A stretch of DNA of 64,000 nt from Salinicola salarius (GCF_003206135.1 NZ_PZJT01000024.1:1-64000), one strand, 5' to 3'. Positions 35,375 to 46,007 are shown, counted from the first letter of the stretch. The notes: generated from the sequence alone by a model not told the origin. Numbers and translations: made by a program.

Positions 35375-36553
35375 TCAGCTAGAGGTCTTTCCCTGCGCGA
35401 CTTTCTCCAGTGCTGCCACGGCGGGCAGGGTCTTGCCTTCGACGTACTCCAGGAAGGCGCCGCCGCCGGTGGAGATGTAGGAGACCTGATCGGCGATGCC
35501 GTACTTGTCGATCGCGGCGAGGGTGTCGCCGCCGCCGGCAATGGAAAACGCCTGGCTTGCGGCAATCGCCTTCGACAAGACTTCGGTGCCTTTGCCGAAC
35601 TGGTCGATCTCGAACACGCCGACCGGCCCGTTCCAGAGGATGGTGCCGGCGTTTTCCAGCAGGCTGGCGAGATGCCTGGCGGTCTCCGGGCCGATATCCA
35701 GGATCATCTCGTCGTCGCCGACCTGATCGACCGGCTTGACCGTCGCTTCGGCGGATTCGGAAAACTCGGTGGCGACGACGACGTCGGTGGGCAGCGGGAT
35801 CTCGACCTTGTCCATCAGCTCCTTGGCCTTGTCGACCAGGTCGGCTTCATAGAGCGATTTGCCCACGCCGTAGCCGGCCGCGGCGATGAAGGTGTTGGCG
35901 ATACCGCCGCCGACGATCAGCTGATCGCACTTTTCCGACAGCGAATAGAGCACGTCGAGCTTGGTCGACACCTTGGAGCCGCCGACGATGGCGGCCATCG
36001 GACGCTTGGGCGCGCTGAGCGCCTTTTCCAGCGCGTCGAGCTCGTTGGCCAGCAGCGGGCCGGCGCAGGACTGCGGCGCGAACCGGATCACGCCATGGGT
36101 GGAGGCCTGGGCGCGGTGGGCGGTGCCGAAGGCGTCCATCACGTAGACATCGCAAAGCGCGGCATACGCCTTGGCGAGCGCTTCGTCGTCCTTCTTCTCG
36201 CCCGGGTTGTAGCGCACGTTCTCGAGCAGCACGACTTCACCGGCGGCGATCTCGACGTTGCCGTCGAGGTAGTCCTTTTCCAGGCGCACCGGCTTGCCGA
36301 GTAGCTCGGCGAGATGCTCGGCCACCGGCGCCAACGTGAACTCGTCCGCCGGCTCGCCTTCGGTGGGCCGCCCCAGGTGGCTCATCAGCATGACGCTGGC
36401 GCCAGCGTCGAGCGCGGCCTTGATGGTCGGCAGGCTGGCGCGGATGCGCGCATCGCTGGTGACCTTGCCGTCCTTGACGGGTACGTTGAGATCTTCGCGG
36501 ATCAGTACGCGTTTGCCGGAGAGATCCAGGTCGGTCATCTTGAGTACGGTCAT
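35375..36553 (-). CDS. pgk: Phosphoglycerate kinase
   Basis: A 392-residue glycolytic enzyme interconverting 1,3-bisphosphoglycerate/ADP and 3-phosphoglycerate/ATP. Signatures: KRVLIREDLNVPVKDGKVTS, MSHLGRPTEGE, the MDAFGTAHRAQAST segment, VGGSKVSTKLDVL with the nucleotide-binding Lys, and C-terminal STGGGAFLEYVEGKTLP. It lies downstream of epd on the same strand, as in the enterobacterial epd-pgk-fba cluster, but a miniature repeat element occupies the gap between the two genes. Confidence 0.97.
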   Translation of the reverse strand: MTVLKMTDLDLSGKRVLIREDLNVPVKDGKVTSDARIRASLPTIKAALDAGASVMLMSHLGRPTEGEPADEFTLAPVAEHLAELLGKPVRLEKDYLDGNVEIAAGEVVLLENVRYNPGEKKDDEALAKAYAALCDVYVMDAFGTAHRAQASTHGVIRFAPQSCAGPLLANELDALEKALSAPKRPMAAIVGGSKVSTKLDVLYSLSEKCDQLIVGGGIANTFIAAAGYGVGKSLYEADLVDKAKELMDKVEIPLPTDVVVATEFSESAEATVKPVDQVGDDEMILDIGPETARHLASLLENAGTILWNGPVGVFEIDQFGKGTEVLSKAIAASQAFSIAGGGDTLAAIDKYGIADQVSYISTGGGAFLEYVEGKTLPAVAALEKVAQGKTSS

Positions 36554-36568
36554 GAGATCCTTTCCTTA

Positions 36569-36709
36569 GAGGGTATTTAATAAAGGGCTGCACTCGCCGA
36601 TACGGCGTTGAAACCCTCTTCAACATGCTCATTTACTGCTCGTAAACTCCGCTGTTTCATCCGGTTTCGCCTTGTCTCGTCTTCGTTCGCCTGTTTCTTA
36701 AATATCCTC
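36569..36709. repeat. Miniature inverted-repeat element, copy 2
   Basis: An element of about 141 bp with ends GAGGGTATTTAATAAA and, from the other strand, GAGGATATTTAAGAAA (14 of 16 identical). Read on the minus strand, its interior has ACAAGGCGAAA, GCGGAGTTTAC, GTAAATGAGCATGTTGA and TTTCAACGCCGTAT followed by GGCGAGTGCAG, the same ordered blocks as the copy at 6008-6151, though the ends differ. One end supplies the last codons and stop of epd. Confidence 0.75.
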
Positions 36710-37753
36710 TCCTGAGGAGGTGACGGGTTCGGCAATGGAAGATGGCAGTTCGAGCCAGTGGCGGGCGACGTCGAGCATCCGATTGGCGAAGCCCCACTCG
36801 TTGTCGAACCAGCACAACAGCTTGAGCAGGCGGCCGCCGGCCACGCGGGTCTGGGTGGCATCCACGATACCCGAGCGCGGATCGTGGTTGAAGTCGACCG
36901 AGGCCATCGGTTCGTAGGTCATGCCGAGCAGCCCCAGGTAGCGTTCGCGACTGGCGGCGGCCAGGCAGGCGTTGATGGCAGCGGCGTCGGTCTCGCGCTC
37001 GAGCGAGATCGCCATGTCCATGGCCGAGACGTTGATGGTCGGCACGCGTACGTGAAGACATTCGAAACGATCCGCCAGGTGCGGCATCAACCGGCTGATG
37101 CCGCGGGCCAGGCCGGAATCCACCGGGATGATCGAGTGCATGGCCGAGCGTGTCAGGCGCAGGTCGCTGTTGTGGTAGGCGTCGATCACCGGCTGGTCGT
37201 TCATCGCCGAATGGATGGTGGTGGTGACGCCGTGGGATACGCCAAAACTGGCTTCCAGCACGTCGAGGATCGGTATCAGGCAGTTGGTGGTACACGAGGC
37301 CGCCGAAACGATGCGCATGTCGCGGTCGATCGCTGCGTGGTTGACGCCATAGACAACCGTGGTGTCGACGTCGGTCTCCGCCGGCTGGGAAAACAGCAGC
37401 CGCGCCGCGCCGGCCTGGAGATGCCGCTCGGCAGTGGCGCGATCCTTGAAGCTGCCGGAACACTCCAGCAGCAGGTCGATACCGAGCTCGCCCCACGGCA
37501 GCGCTTCCGGTTCGGCAGCGTTGAGTACCCGAATGGTGCGGCCGTTGATGACCAGGCAGCCATCACGTGCTTCTACCTGACCGGGAAAGCGTCCATGAGT
37601 CGTGTCGTAGCGAGTCAGGTAGGCGATCGTCTCCAGATCGGAAAGCTCGTTGATGGCAACGATTTCCAGCGGCAGGTCGGGGCGTTCGATCAGCGCACGC
37701 AGCACGCTCTGGCCGATGCGGCCGTAGCCGTTGATGGCGACGCGGTAGGTCAT
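36698..37753 (-). CDS. epd: D-erythrose-4-phosphate dehydrogenase
   Basis: A 351-residue GAPDH-superfamily enzyme: INGYGRIGQSVLRALIE at the start, active-site Cys154 in AASCTTNCLIP, and the Epd-type segments TTIHSAMNDQPVIDAYH and VDFNHDPRSGIVD, then DNEWGFANRMLD. Epd oxidises erythrose 4-phosphate to 4-phosphoerythronate on the way to pyridoxal phosphate; a GAPDH role cannot be excluded. ATG 37753 begins the conserved region. Its final residues GEDI and the TAA are encoded by the end of the repeat element at 36569-36709. Confidence 0.88.
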   Translation of the reverse strand: MTYRVAINGYGRIGQSVLRALIERPDLPLEIVAINELSDLETIAYLTRYDTTHGRFPGQVEARDGCLVINGRTIRVLNAAEPEALPWGELGIDLLLECSGSFKDRATAERHLQAGAARLLFSQPAETDVDTTVVYGVNHAAIDRDMRIVSAASCTTNCLIPILDVLEASFGVSHGVTTTIHSAMNDQPVIDAYHNSDLRLTRSAMHSIIPVDSGLARGISRLMPHLADRFECLHVRVPTINVSAMDMAISLERETDAAAINACLAAASRERYLGLLGMTYEPMASVDFNHDPRSGIVDATQTRVAGGRLLKLLCWFDNEWGFANRMLDVARHWLELPSSIAEPVTSSGEDI

Positions 37754-38014
37754 GGGCGAATCGTGAATCCTGATAACCCTGGGAAGAGCGAATGGGAGCA
37801 TCTTAGCGCATTCGGTCGTGGTGGGCAGAATTCGAGCCTGAGGCACGCTGGACGGGAAAATCGATCGAATTGGGCAAACTGCTGGACGACGCCAGGGCTG
37901 CCCCATAGTTTGATGTGACGTTCCGCGTTGCTGGGTGATATCTCCGATGTCTATCGTTGCGAAGGCGCTGCCGAGATTGTCGGGTTCGGCGTCGCATTCT
38001 CGGGCCCATTCGTC

Positions 38015-38968
38015 ATGAGGCGCCATCTCGAGTCGTTGTCGTTCTATATTTCCGCCACTGAATGTCTGGTCGAGGGCGAGGGCAGCGGGGTGGTACTGGC
38101 CAGTTCGACGCCGCTCAGCCTGTGGGGCGGCGTGGACCCGGACCGAGGCGAAATCATCGATCGCCACCACCCGCTGTGCGGCGAAGGCATCGCCGGGCGA
38201 GCGCTGGTCATTCCCCACGGGCGGGGGTCGTGTACCGGCAGCGTGGTGCTGCTGGAGGCCATCCATGCCGGGCAGGCGCCGGCGGTGATCGTGCTCAACC
38301 GGGTCGATGACATCATCGCCCTGGGCGCCATCGTCGCCGAGGAAGTCTTGTCGCTGGCGGTGCCGATCGTGGTGCTGGACGACGCGCGTTTCGCCATGGC
38401 GCAGGCGGCGCATCTCATCACGCTCCATCGGGGCAGGCGGCTGGTATTGAGCGGCCCGCGCCTGGCGGGCCTGGCCAGCGTGACGGCCGGCGGGGAATTG
38501 GGGCACGAGCCGGCACCGGCGATCGCTGCCAACGACGGGTTCCCGCTCTCGCCGGCGGATCGGCGCTGTCTCGATGGCGAGAAGGGCCCGGCGGCCCAGG
38601 CTGCGATGCGAATCGTGTTGCGCATGGCGCGTCTGCAGGGCGCGCTCGGACTGCTCGATGTGACTCGGGTACATGTCGATGGCTGCATCTACACCGGCCC
38701 GGCAGGCTTGGAATTCGCCGAGCGGCTGGCCGGCTGGGGAGGAACGGTAGGTATATCGGCGCCTTCCGACCCGGCTTCGATACCGGGGGCGTCGACGCGG
38801 CTCATCGAGCTGTCTCGGAGACTGGGTGCATCGCCCGTGTCCACGGCAGAGCCGAGCGGGGAACGCCCGCCATGGCCTTGGCTGCTCGGTCTCTGCATCG
38901 CGGTAACGGGCCGGGCACCGGCGCTACCCGATGGCCGGCCAGGTTCAGATCTGCCGTTCGGCGGCTAG
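38015..38968 (+). pseudogene. Truncated aconitase-X (cis-3-hydroxyproline dehydratase-type) gene
   Basis: The first 135 residues form a complete AcnX small (swivel) domain: VEGEGSGVVLASSTPLSLWG, then HPLCGEGIAGRALVIPHGRG, SCTGSVVLLEAI and VIVLNRVDD. It is followed by only the first 120 or so residues of the large domain (LSPADRRCLDGEKGPAAQAA, VHVDGCIYTGPAGLEFAERL) and then, after a jump, a piece like a much later part (LGLCIAVTGRAPALPDG). A full enzyme has about 570 residues; this has 317. The large domain and its iron-sulfur/active-site residues are mostly missing, so it is probably non-functional. Confidence 0.7.
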
Positions 38969-38999
38969 CGCCAACCGACTTGAGCTCGTCTAGTGAAGC

Positions 39000-39758
39000 T
39001 CATCGACTCGAGCCGATCTGGGCGGCAATCGCGTTGAGCTGTTCGGCCAGGGTTTCCGGCATCTCCATGGGAAGCAGGTGGCCGTAGCCAGGAAAGACCT
39101 CGAGCCTGCCTTGCGGGAGGTGCGGCATCACTTCGGAACGCTGGGTTTCCGGTGGCAACGACGGGTCCCGATCGCCGACCAGTACCCAGGCCGGATAGGG
39201 CAGCTTGCCGACGGTGTCGCGCCAGTCCTCGGCATAGGTCGTCGTCGGCCAGGCGCGCCACGCGGCCGGGTTGGCGTTGATGGCATCTTCCACCGCCTGC
39301 TGGTAGAGCGTCGGTGCGAGTGACACCTCGCTGGCGCCGTCGATGAACTGGCGCGCCTGAGCTTCGCTGAAGTCGAACTCCAGCTGGAACCGATGCTCAT
39401 CCTCGCCGATCGACTGCGGCCCCGGCGGCGACGGCGCGATCAGGATCAGCGCGCGTAGCCATGTCGGGCGATTGGCAGCGACGGTCATCGCGATGCGCCC
39501 GGAGAACGAGTGGCCGACCAGAATCACATCGTCGAGCGCGGCGGCATCGATGCACTGCTCGACGTGCCGTGTCATCGAGGCGACGTCGAACCCGGCCACC
39601 TCGCTGGCGCGGCCGAAGCCCGGCATGTCCAGCGTGACGACCCGGTATCGGTCGTCGAGCAGCGGCAGCACCGCCTCCCACTCGTGATGGGAACTGCCGA
39701 AGAAGTGTATGAGCACCAGCGTCGGGTCTCCCTGACCGCTGTCACTGGCTATCGTCAT
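39000..39758 (-). CDS. Alpha/beta hydrolase
   Basis: A 252-residue alpha/beta-fold hydrolase: oxyanion region LVLIHFFGSSHHEWEAVLP, nucleophile Ser in LVGHSFSGRIAMTV near residue 83, acid Asp in VLVGDRDPSLPPE and His in PGYGHLLPMEMPE. The cap is short. It resembles broad esterase/lactonase relatives. It stands alone between the truncated AcnX gene and lrgB and no substrate can be named. Confidence 0.85.
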   Translation of the reverse strand: MTIASDSGQGDPTLVLIHFFGSSHHEWEAVLPLLDDRYRVVTLDMPGFGRASEVAGFDVASMTRHVEQCIDAAALDDVILVGHSFSGRIAMTVAANRPTWLRALILIAPSPPGPQSIGEDEHRFQLEFDFSEAQARQFIDGASEVSLAPTLYQQAVEDAINANPAAWRAWPTTTYAEDWRDTVGKLPYPAWVLVGDRDPSLPPETQRSEVMPHLPQGRLEVFPGYGHLLPMEMPETLAEQLNAIAAQIGSSR

Positions 39759-39922
39759 CGGGTCTCTCCTGTCGAGGTCATCGAAACGTTCGACGAACTG
39801 CTACCAGCGTAGCGCGATCTGCGCCGCTGTCAGGGGCGGGCGCGGTATGGCACGCCGTTCGATGGAGAAGCCATTCGGCAGAAATGCCTGCGAAAACGGC
39901 TTCAATAGACAGAAAACGTCTT

Positions 39923-40651
39923 CTAGTAGAAAAGATGCCAGACGAGCGGCAGCACGATGGCGGTAAAGGCGCCGGTCAGGCTCATGCCCAGCGAGGCGAA
40001 GGCACCAGCGACCGTGCCAAGCTCGAACGCGCGTACGGTGCCCAGGGCGTGCCCGTTGATGCCCAGCGCCAGGCCGATCAGCCGTGGGTCACGAATACGC
40101 AGGATTCGGCTCAGCCATTCCACCCCGAAGATGGCGGTAATGCCTGTCGTCAGCAGCGCTCCCATCAGCAGCGCCCGTGAGCCGCCGAGTTCTTCGGCCA
40201 GCCCGAGCGCGATGGGCGAGGTCACCGACTTGGGTGCCAGCGAGGCGAGCACGTCCTTGGGTGCGCCCATGATGGCGGCGATGATGACCGCGTAGCAGGC
40301 GGCCAGCGTCGCCGACAGCGGGAGCGTCATCAGAATCGGCTTCCATAATGCGCGTATCTGCGGCAGCTGCTGGTAGAGCGGGACGGCCAGCGCGACGGTG
40401 GCCGGGCCCAGCAGCAGCATCAGCCAGCTGGCGCCCCGGTTGTAGTCGTCGATGCCGATGGGCAACGAGGCGACGACCATGGCAATCACGATCGCCGCGA
40501 TCAGCATCGGTGGACACCAGCTGGGCCGGCGCATCAGCTTGAACAGGCGAATGCCGAAGAAGTAGGCGCCGAGGGTGAGCGCGATCGCTGCGATTGGCGA
40601 CTCGAACCACTGTTGCGGCAACTGCGAAAGACGCGCGAGCCAGTCATTCAT
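39923..40651 (-). CDS. lrgB: LrgB/CidB family membrane protein
   Basis: A 242-residue membrane protein with seven or so segments and the family core AAIMGAPKDVLASLAPKSVT followed by SPIALGLAEELGG, TGITAIFGVEWLSRIL and ALGINGHALGTVRAFELG. LrgB proteins work with LrgA in the inner membrane in holin-like control of murein hydrolases or in pyruvate/glycolate movement. Its start overlaps lrgA by 8 bases. Confidence 0.92.
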   Translation of the reverse strand: MNDWLARLSQLPQQWFESPIAAIALTLGAYFFGIRLFKLMRRPSWCPPMLIAAIVIAMVVASLPIGIDDYNRGASWLMLLLGPATVALAVPLYQQLPQIRALWKPILMTLPLSATLAACYAVIIAAIMGAPKDVLASLAPKSVTSPIALGLAEELGGSRALLMGALLTTGITAIFGVEWLSRILRIRDPRLIGLALGINGHALGTVRAFELGTVAGAFASLGMSLTGAFTAIVLPLVWHLFY

Positions 40652-41063
40652 GGTCGATGCTTCCGAGAGGGTTGGCCGGCTCGTCGTCGGCGGGGAGGTA
40701 ACGGCGCATCAGCAGCAGGCTCGACAACACGCTGAGCAGCGTGCCGGCGATCAGGGCGGTCAGAATCGCGGCCCATTGGTCCGCAAATTGATCGGCGACA
40801 AAGAATATCTCGACGACACCGGGCATGATCAGCAGTGCCAGCATGGCGATCAGCGGTTGGCTGACATGCACGACATCCGGATTCATGCGACCGCGATAGC
40901 CGAACCAAAGCGTCAACAGCAGCATGCCTATTACACCGCTGGGCATCGGAATGTGAAGTAGCTGCACGAGGGTCTGCCCCAGCAACAGAAAGGCAAGCAG
41001 CCACAGAAAGCCGCGCAGAACGGACATCGCTGAAACCCCGGATCGCTGAAAGGTTAGCATCAT
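40644..41063 (-). CDS. lrgA: LrgA/CidA family holin-like protein
   Basis: A 139-residue protein with four membrane segments, showing LQLLHIPMPSGVIGMLLL-like sequence near residue 30 (LLHIPMPSGVIGMLLLTLWF) and FFVADQFADQWAAILTALIA, the family hallmarks (small PGxxGM motif, then FVPAGVGVM position changed to IMPGVVEIFF). It forms an operon with lrgB and is transcribed first. ATG 41063 is the only good start. Confidence 0.88.
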   Translation of the reverse strand: MMLTFQRSGVSAMSVLRGFLWLLAFLLLGQTLVQLLHIPMPSGVIGMLLLTLWFGYRGRMNPDVVHVSQPLIAMLALLIMPGVVEIFFVADQFADQWAAILTALIAGTLLSVLSSLLLMRRYLPADDEPANPLGSIDHE

Positions 41064-41549
41064 ACCAAAGGCGCAACGTTCCCCACAGGTTGATGCGATA
41101 GACGTGATCTGCGGCGATGGCTCAAGACTTTCCCATGACGATTTTCAGCCATCGCCCGGATACGAAATGTGACAGTCTGGGAGGCCCCGTCAGGCGTCCG
41201 ACAGAAGAGACAGGCGATGCAGAAACGGTGCATGTACGTGAACTGCGACGCATTGTCGCTTATTCTTGGCGACGTTCTACAGCTAATCGATGATCGCCGC
41301 GGCTGGAGAGGGGGCTGCAGTTCGAGCTGGGCGGCGTGAAACGGTTGTGCGTGGGGGCGGTGAATGCGCGCCTGATCGGGTCCCGAAGGGCCGGTCGTGC
41401 GACGTCATCGGCTGGCGCCAGCCTTTCCGGACGGTACGCGGCACGGCAACGCCAGGTAGCCATTATCGGGTAGCCATCTTTGTAGAAAGGGAAACGGCCC
41501 AGGTCGAGATTCCCCGGATGACCCATCTTGAGGACAGAGGAAAAGCAAC
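41064..41549. other. Intergenic region between lrgA and the aldolase
   Basis: Some 486 bases separating divergent genes. An 87-codon plus-strand frame (41290-41553) overlaps the aldolase start and lacks recognisable features, so it is not called. The region must hold promoters for lrgAB and the aldolase; I cannot place them with confidence. Confidence 0.5.
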
Positions 41550-42602
<1,053 letters not shown>

Positions 42603-42642
42603 CAGGCGCGTCGAACGTTAGACGTTCGCCAATCGTTGCAGA

Positions 42643-42669
42643 AGCCCGGCCGTGAGCCGGGCTCTTTTT
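42643..42669 (+). terminator. Rho-independent terminator after fbaB
   Basis: AGCCCGGC and GCCGGGCT pair around CGTGA, followed by CTTTTT. It lies 40 bases past the aldolase stop. Confidence 0.9.
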
Positions 42670-42865
42670 CGCCCCGATATCAGCAAGTTGCCAAAATCGA
42701 GCGGTTGCGACTTTGGTCGGGAGACTTAAGTTGAATTGTCTGACAAAGTCGCTTTCTCTACCGTGCAAGGCGTGTTCGATGATAACGCTATCATTTGGTT
42801 CCCACCGGGGGCGGCGCATCGGGTTGCGCCTCGCATGTGGGACAACGGTATGAGGGAGACGCATC

Positions 42866-43918
42866 ATGAAAGCGATTTTGGGTAAGACCTGTCTGGCCGT
42901 GCTGACCAGTGCCGCCATCGGCGTATCGGCTTCCGCCCAGGCCGCCGAGGACTGTCCGCTGCCGGGCAACCTGCGCGTCGTGATCGGTTCGACGTCGACC
43001 GGCGGTGATACCTATCAGGTGTCCAGCATGGTGGTCGACCAATTGGCCGAGCAGCTCGACATCAACGCCAAGGTCGACGCCGTCGGTGTCATGCCCGGCT
43101 TCCAGGCGCTGGAGCGTAGCCGCCACGGCAACACGATCATGATCTTCCATGACGGCTCCTATCTGGGTCATCTCTACGGCGTGAACGGCTATCCCGACAT
43201 CTTCAGCAAGTTCGTCGTCGGGCCGACCATCGCCATCAACCCGGGCAACGCTTACCTGGTACCGAAAAGCTCGCCGTACCAGTCGATGAGCGACATCATC
43301 GAGGCGGCCGGTAACGGCAAGCAGGTGAAGGTCGCCATTCAGCCGGGCGGTGTTTCCGAGATCGGCTTTACCGCATTGAAAAATGCTGTGCGGATGCAGT
43401 ATCCGGGCAAGGAGAGCAACATCGTTGCCGTCAACACCGGCTCCCAGGCGGACAAGAACCAGCTGCTGTTCGACGGGGCGGTGGACGTGATCAACGGTTC
43501 GGTCCAGGCCAACGAGCAGTACACTCAGCTGCCCGCCGACGACCAGAAGGCGATGCGCTTCGTCTGGATCACGGCTCGCGAGAAGACCATTGCCCAGACC
43601 AACGAAGAGGGCATGGGCGATACCACGCGCGAGCAGTTGCTGCAGTACGTGACGCCGAACGCCAGCGTGCCGATGAGCGAGGATCAGGACTTCACCTTCG
43701 ATAAGGAGTTCTTCCTGCTGTACAACAAGGACATGGATCCTGCCGCGATCGACTGCATCGACAATGCCCTGGCCGACGTGTACGAGGGGGACGAGCTCCA
43801 GGAGCAGCTGAAGCGTTCGTTCTTCGTGCCCGACTACAAGCCTACCCAGGAAGCGGCCAGCTATCTGGAAGAGAAGAACGACGAATACAAGACCATCATC
43901 AGCGACCTGAAGGGCTGA
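42866..43918 (+). CDS. Divergent TctC-type binding protein (TTT system 3)
   Basis: A 350-residue secreted protein (signal peptide to ASAQAA) of the Bug/TctC superfamily, but divergent. In place of the usual PGGG opening it has IGSTSTGGDTYQVSSM, then GVMPGFQALERSRHGN, PTIAINPGNAYLVPKSSPYQ and IQPGGVSEIGFTALKN. The family assignment rests on its fold pattern and on tctB- and tctA-type genes just downstream. Ligand unknown and probably unlike that of the other two systems. Confidence 0.85.
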   Translation: MKAILGKTCLAVLTSAAIGVSASAQAAEDCPLPGNLRVVIGSTSTGGDTYQVSSMVVDQLAEQLDINAKVDAVGVMPGFQALERSRHGNTIMIFHDGSYLGHLYGVNGYPDIFSKFVVGPTIAINPGNAYLVPKSSPYQSMSDIIEAAGNGKQVKVAIQPGGVSEIGFTALKNAVRMQYPGKESNIVAVNTGSQADKNQLLFDGAVDVINGSVQANEQYTQLPADDQKAMRFVWITAREKTIAQTNEEGMGDTTREQLLQYVTPNASVPMSEDQDFTFDKEFFLLYNKDMDPAAIDCIDNALADVYEGDELQEQLKRSFFVPDYKPTQEAASYLEEKNDEYKTIISDLKG

Positions 43919-44012
43919 TCCTGCCGCGTGCCGGCCCCGGCGAACGTCGGCCGGCACGATTCGTTTCCACCACTGATGCCGCCGGTGACGCCCGGCGCAG
44001 GAGCCGCTTTCC

Positions 44013-44456
44013 ATGGAAAGCCAATGGCTGTCGCTGCTCGATGTCAGCATCGACTTCGACCAATCGCATCTCTTCTTTCCCCGTATCGTCACCTGGATCC
44101 TGGTCATCCTGCTGGCGATGATCGTGATCACCCGCTATCGACTGCTGGTGCCCGGCCTGAAGCGTGCCGGCCGTGTGCTGGCAGGGCGCGAGGGCGAATT
44201 CGACCACAAGCGCTTCTTCGGCACGCTGGCGTTGACGACGGCCTACTTCTACTTGATGAGCGTGCTGAGCGACGTGTTTCCCAACACCGGCTACAGCTTC
44301 CTGATCATGTCGGTGGTGTTCGTGTTCCTGCTGTCGCTTCTGTACGTCGAACATCTGACGCGGCGCCTGTTCGTGATTCTCGTACTGAATGCGCTGATCG
44401 CGCCGGCGCTGGCCTGGTACGTGTTGGCACAGCTGTTCCGCATCACCTTGCCCTGA
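44013..44456 (+). CDS. TctB-type small membrane protein (TTT system 3)
   Basis: A 147-residue protein with four membrane segments (IVTWILVILLAMIVITRYRL; LALTTAYFYLMSVLSDVF; SFLIMSVVFVFLLSLLYV; LFVILVLNALIAPALAWYVL). It is assigned to TctB by size, topology and place between the binding protein and tctA; pairwise similarity in this family is low. It has 94 bases of leader after the binding-protein gene. Confidence 0.8.
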   Translation: MESQWLSLLDVSIDFDQSHLFFPRIVTWILVILLAMIVITRYRLLVPGLKRAGRVLAGREGEFDHKRFFGTLALTTAYFYLMSVLSDVFPNTGYSFLIMSVVFVFLLSLLYVEHLTRRLFVILVLNALIAPALAWYVLAQLFRITLP

Positions 44457-44488
44457 TCTTCTTAGCCTGACCATCGGAGACTCGTCTC

Positions 44489-45991
44489 ATGGATATCCTG
44501 TCTCACCTCACGCCGATGTTCTTCGGGCTGATCGCCGCGGGAACCCTGATCGGTATCATCTTCGGCGCGATTCCCGGCATGACCGCCACCATGGCGGTGG
44601 CCGTCTGTCTGCCGCTGACCTATGCCTTCGGGCTCGAGAATGGCATCGCGCTGCTGCTGGGGCTCTACGTCGGCGGCATTTCGGGCGGGATGGTCCCCGC
44701 CGTGCTGATCAACATTCCCGGTACGCCCTCGTCGATCACGACCACCTTCGACGGCTACCCGATGGCCAAGCGCGGTGAAGGCGAGCGCGCGCTCAAGATC
44801 GGTATCGTCGCTTCGGTCTTCGGCGGTCTGTTCAGCGCCGCGGTGCTGTTCTTCTTCGCGCCGGTGCTGGCGGACTTCGCGATCAAGTTCTCCTACGTCG
44901 AGAAGTTCCTGATCATTCTGCTGGCGCTGACGGTGATCGCCTCGCTCTGCTCCAACATGCTGATGGGTGTCTTCAGCGGCGTGCTCGGTGTCTGGCTCAG
45001 CCTGATCGGTACCTATTCGATTACCGAGGGCGGCAACGGCGAAACCCGCCTGATGTTCGATTTCATGGAGTACTACCTGATCGACGGCTTCTCGCTGCTG
45101 CCGGTGCTGATCGGTATCTTCGGCCTGACCACCGTGCTGCTGGATGCCGAGAAAGGCTTCAAGGACGAGACCGGCCAGGGGCCGATTTCGCTCAAGGGTG
45201 GCGCCAAGTTCAAGTTCAACGTGTTCAAGGGGCAACTGCTCAACCTGGTGCGCTCGTCGAGCATCGGCACCTTCGTCGGGATCCTGCCGGGCGTCGGCGG
45301 CAGCGCCGCTTCGGTGCTGGCCTACAGCCAGGAGAAGAACTTCTCGCGAGACTCCTCCCAGATGGGCAAGGGCGCGCCGCAGGGGATCGTCTCTTCGGAA
45401 TCTTCCAACAACGCCTTGACCGGGGGCGCGCTGGTGCCGCTGCTCTCGCTGGGCATCCCGGGGGATTCCACCACCGCGATCCTGATCGGCGCCTTCACGC
45501 TGCAGGGCATTCAGGTCGGTCCGCTGTTCATCGGCAACAATATCGATACCTGGTATCTGATGATCATCGCCCTGCTGGCGGCCAACGTGCTGATGTTCGG
45601 CATCATGTACTTCGCGATCCGCCACATCGCCAAGGTGATCGAGGTGCCGAAGTACATCCTCTATCCGCTGATCATCATGATGTGCGTGGTCGGCGCCTAC
45701 GCGATCAATTACGGCATCATGTTCGATGTCTGGACACTGCTGATCTTCGGGATCTTCGGCTGGGTCGCTCACAAGATCGGCCTGGAGACGGTGCCGCTGA
45801 TCATCGGCTTCATCCTGGGCAAGTCGGCGGAGGTCTACTTCGTCAAGAGCATCGAGTCCTACGGCAACCTGTCGATCTTCTTCACCAAGAGCCCGATCGC
45901 CATGTTCCTGTGGGTGCTGATCGCCATCTCGCTGGCCTTCGCGATCTATCTGCGTCTACGCAATCGCCGGCAGCCGACCGTCGAAAGCTGA
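44489..45991 (+). CDS. TctA family membrane subunit (TTT system 3)
   Basis: A 500-residue carrier with the TctA signatures GIIFGAIPGMTATMAVAVCL near residue 24, GGISGGMVPAVLINIPGTPS, GTFVGILPGVGGSAASVLAY near 260 and SSESSNNALTGGALVPLLSL. It should form the channel-like core with its TctB partner. It ends just before a long bidirectional hairpin that insulates it from the convergent ribH. Confidence 0.95.
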   Translation: MDILSHLTPMFFGLIAAGTLIGIIFGAIPGMTATMAVAVCLPLTYAFGLENGIALLLGLYVGGISGGMVPAVLINIPGTPSSITTTFDGYPMAKRGEGERALKIGIVASVFGGLFSAAVLFFFAPVLADFAIKFSYVEKFLIILLALTVIASLCSNMLMGVFSGVLGVWLSLIGTYSITEGGNGETRLMFDFMEYYLIDGFSLLPVLIGIFGLTTVLLDAEKGFKDETGQGPISLKGGAKFKFNVFKGQLLNLVRSSSIGTFVGILPGVGGSAASVLAYSQEKNFSRDSSQMGKGAPQGIVSSESSNNALTGGALVPLLSLGIPGDSTTAILIGAFTLQGIQVGPLFIGNNIDTWYLMIIALLAANVLMFGIMYFAIRHIAKVIEVPKYILYPLIIMMCVVGAYAINYGIMFDVWTLLIFGIFGWVAHKIGLETVPLIIGFILGKSAEVYFVKSIESYGNLSIFFTKSPIAMFLWVLIAISLAFAIYLRLRNRRQPTVES

Positions 45992-46007
45992 GCCAGACCT
46001 GCAACGC

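Noticed and set aside
37754..38674. Upstream extension of the epd reading frame to 658 codons on the minus strand
   Set aside because: The extension has no similarity to GAPDH-type proteins, and the opposite strand carries the recognisable AcnX swivel domain. The conserved protein starts at 37753.
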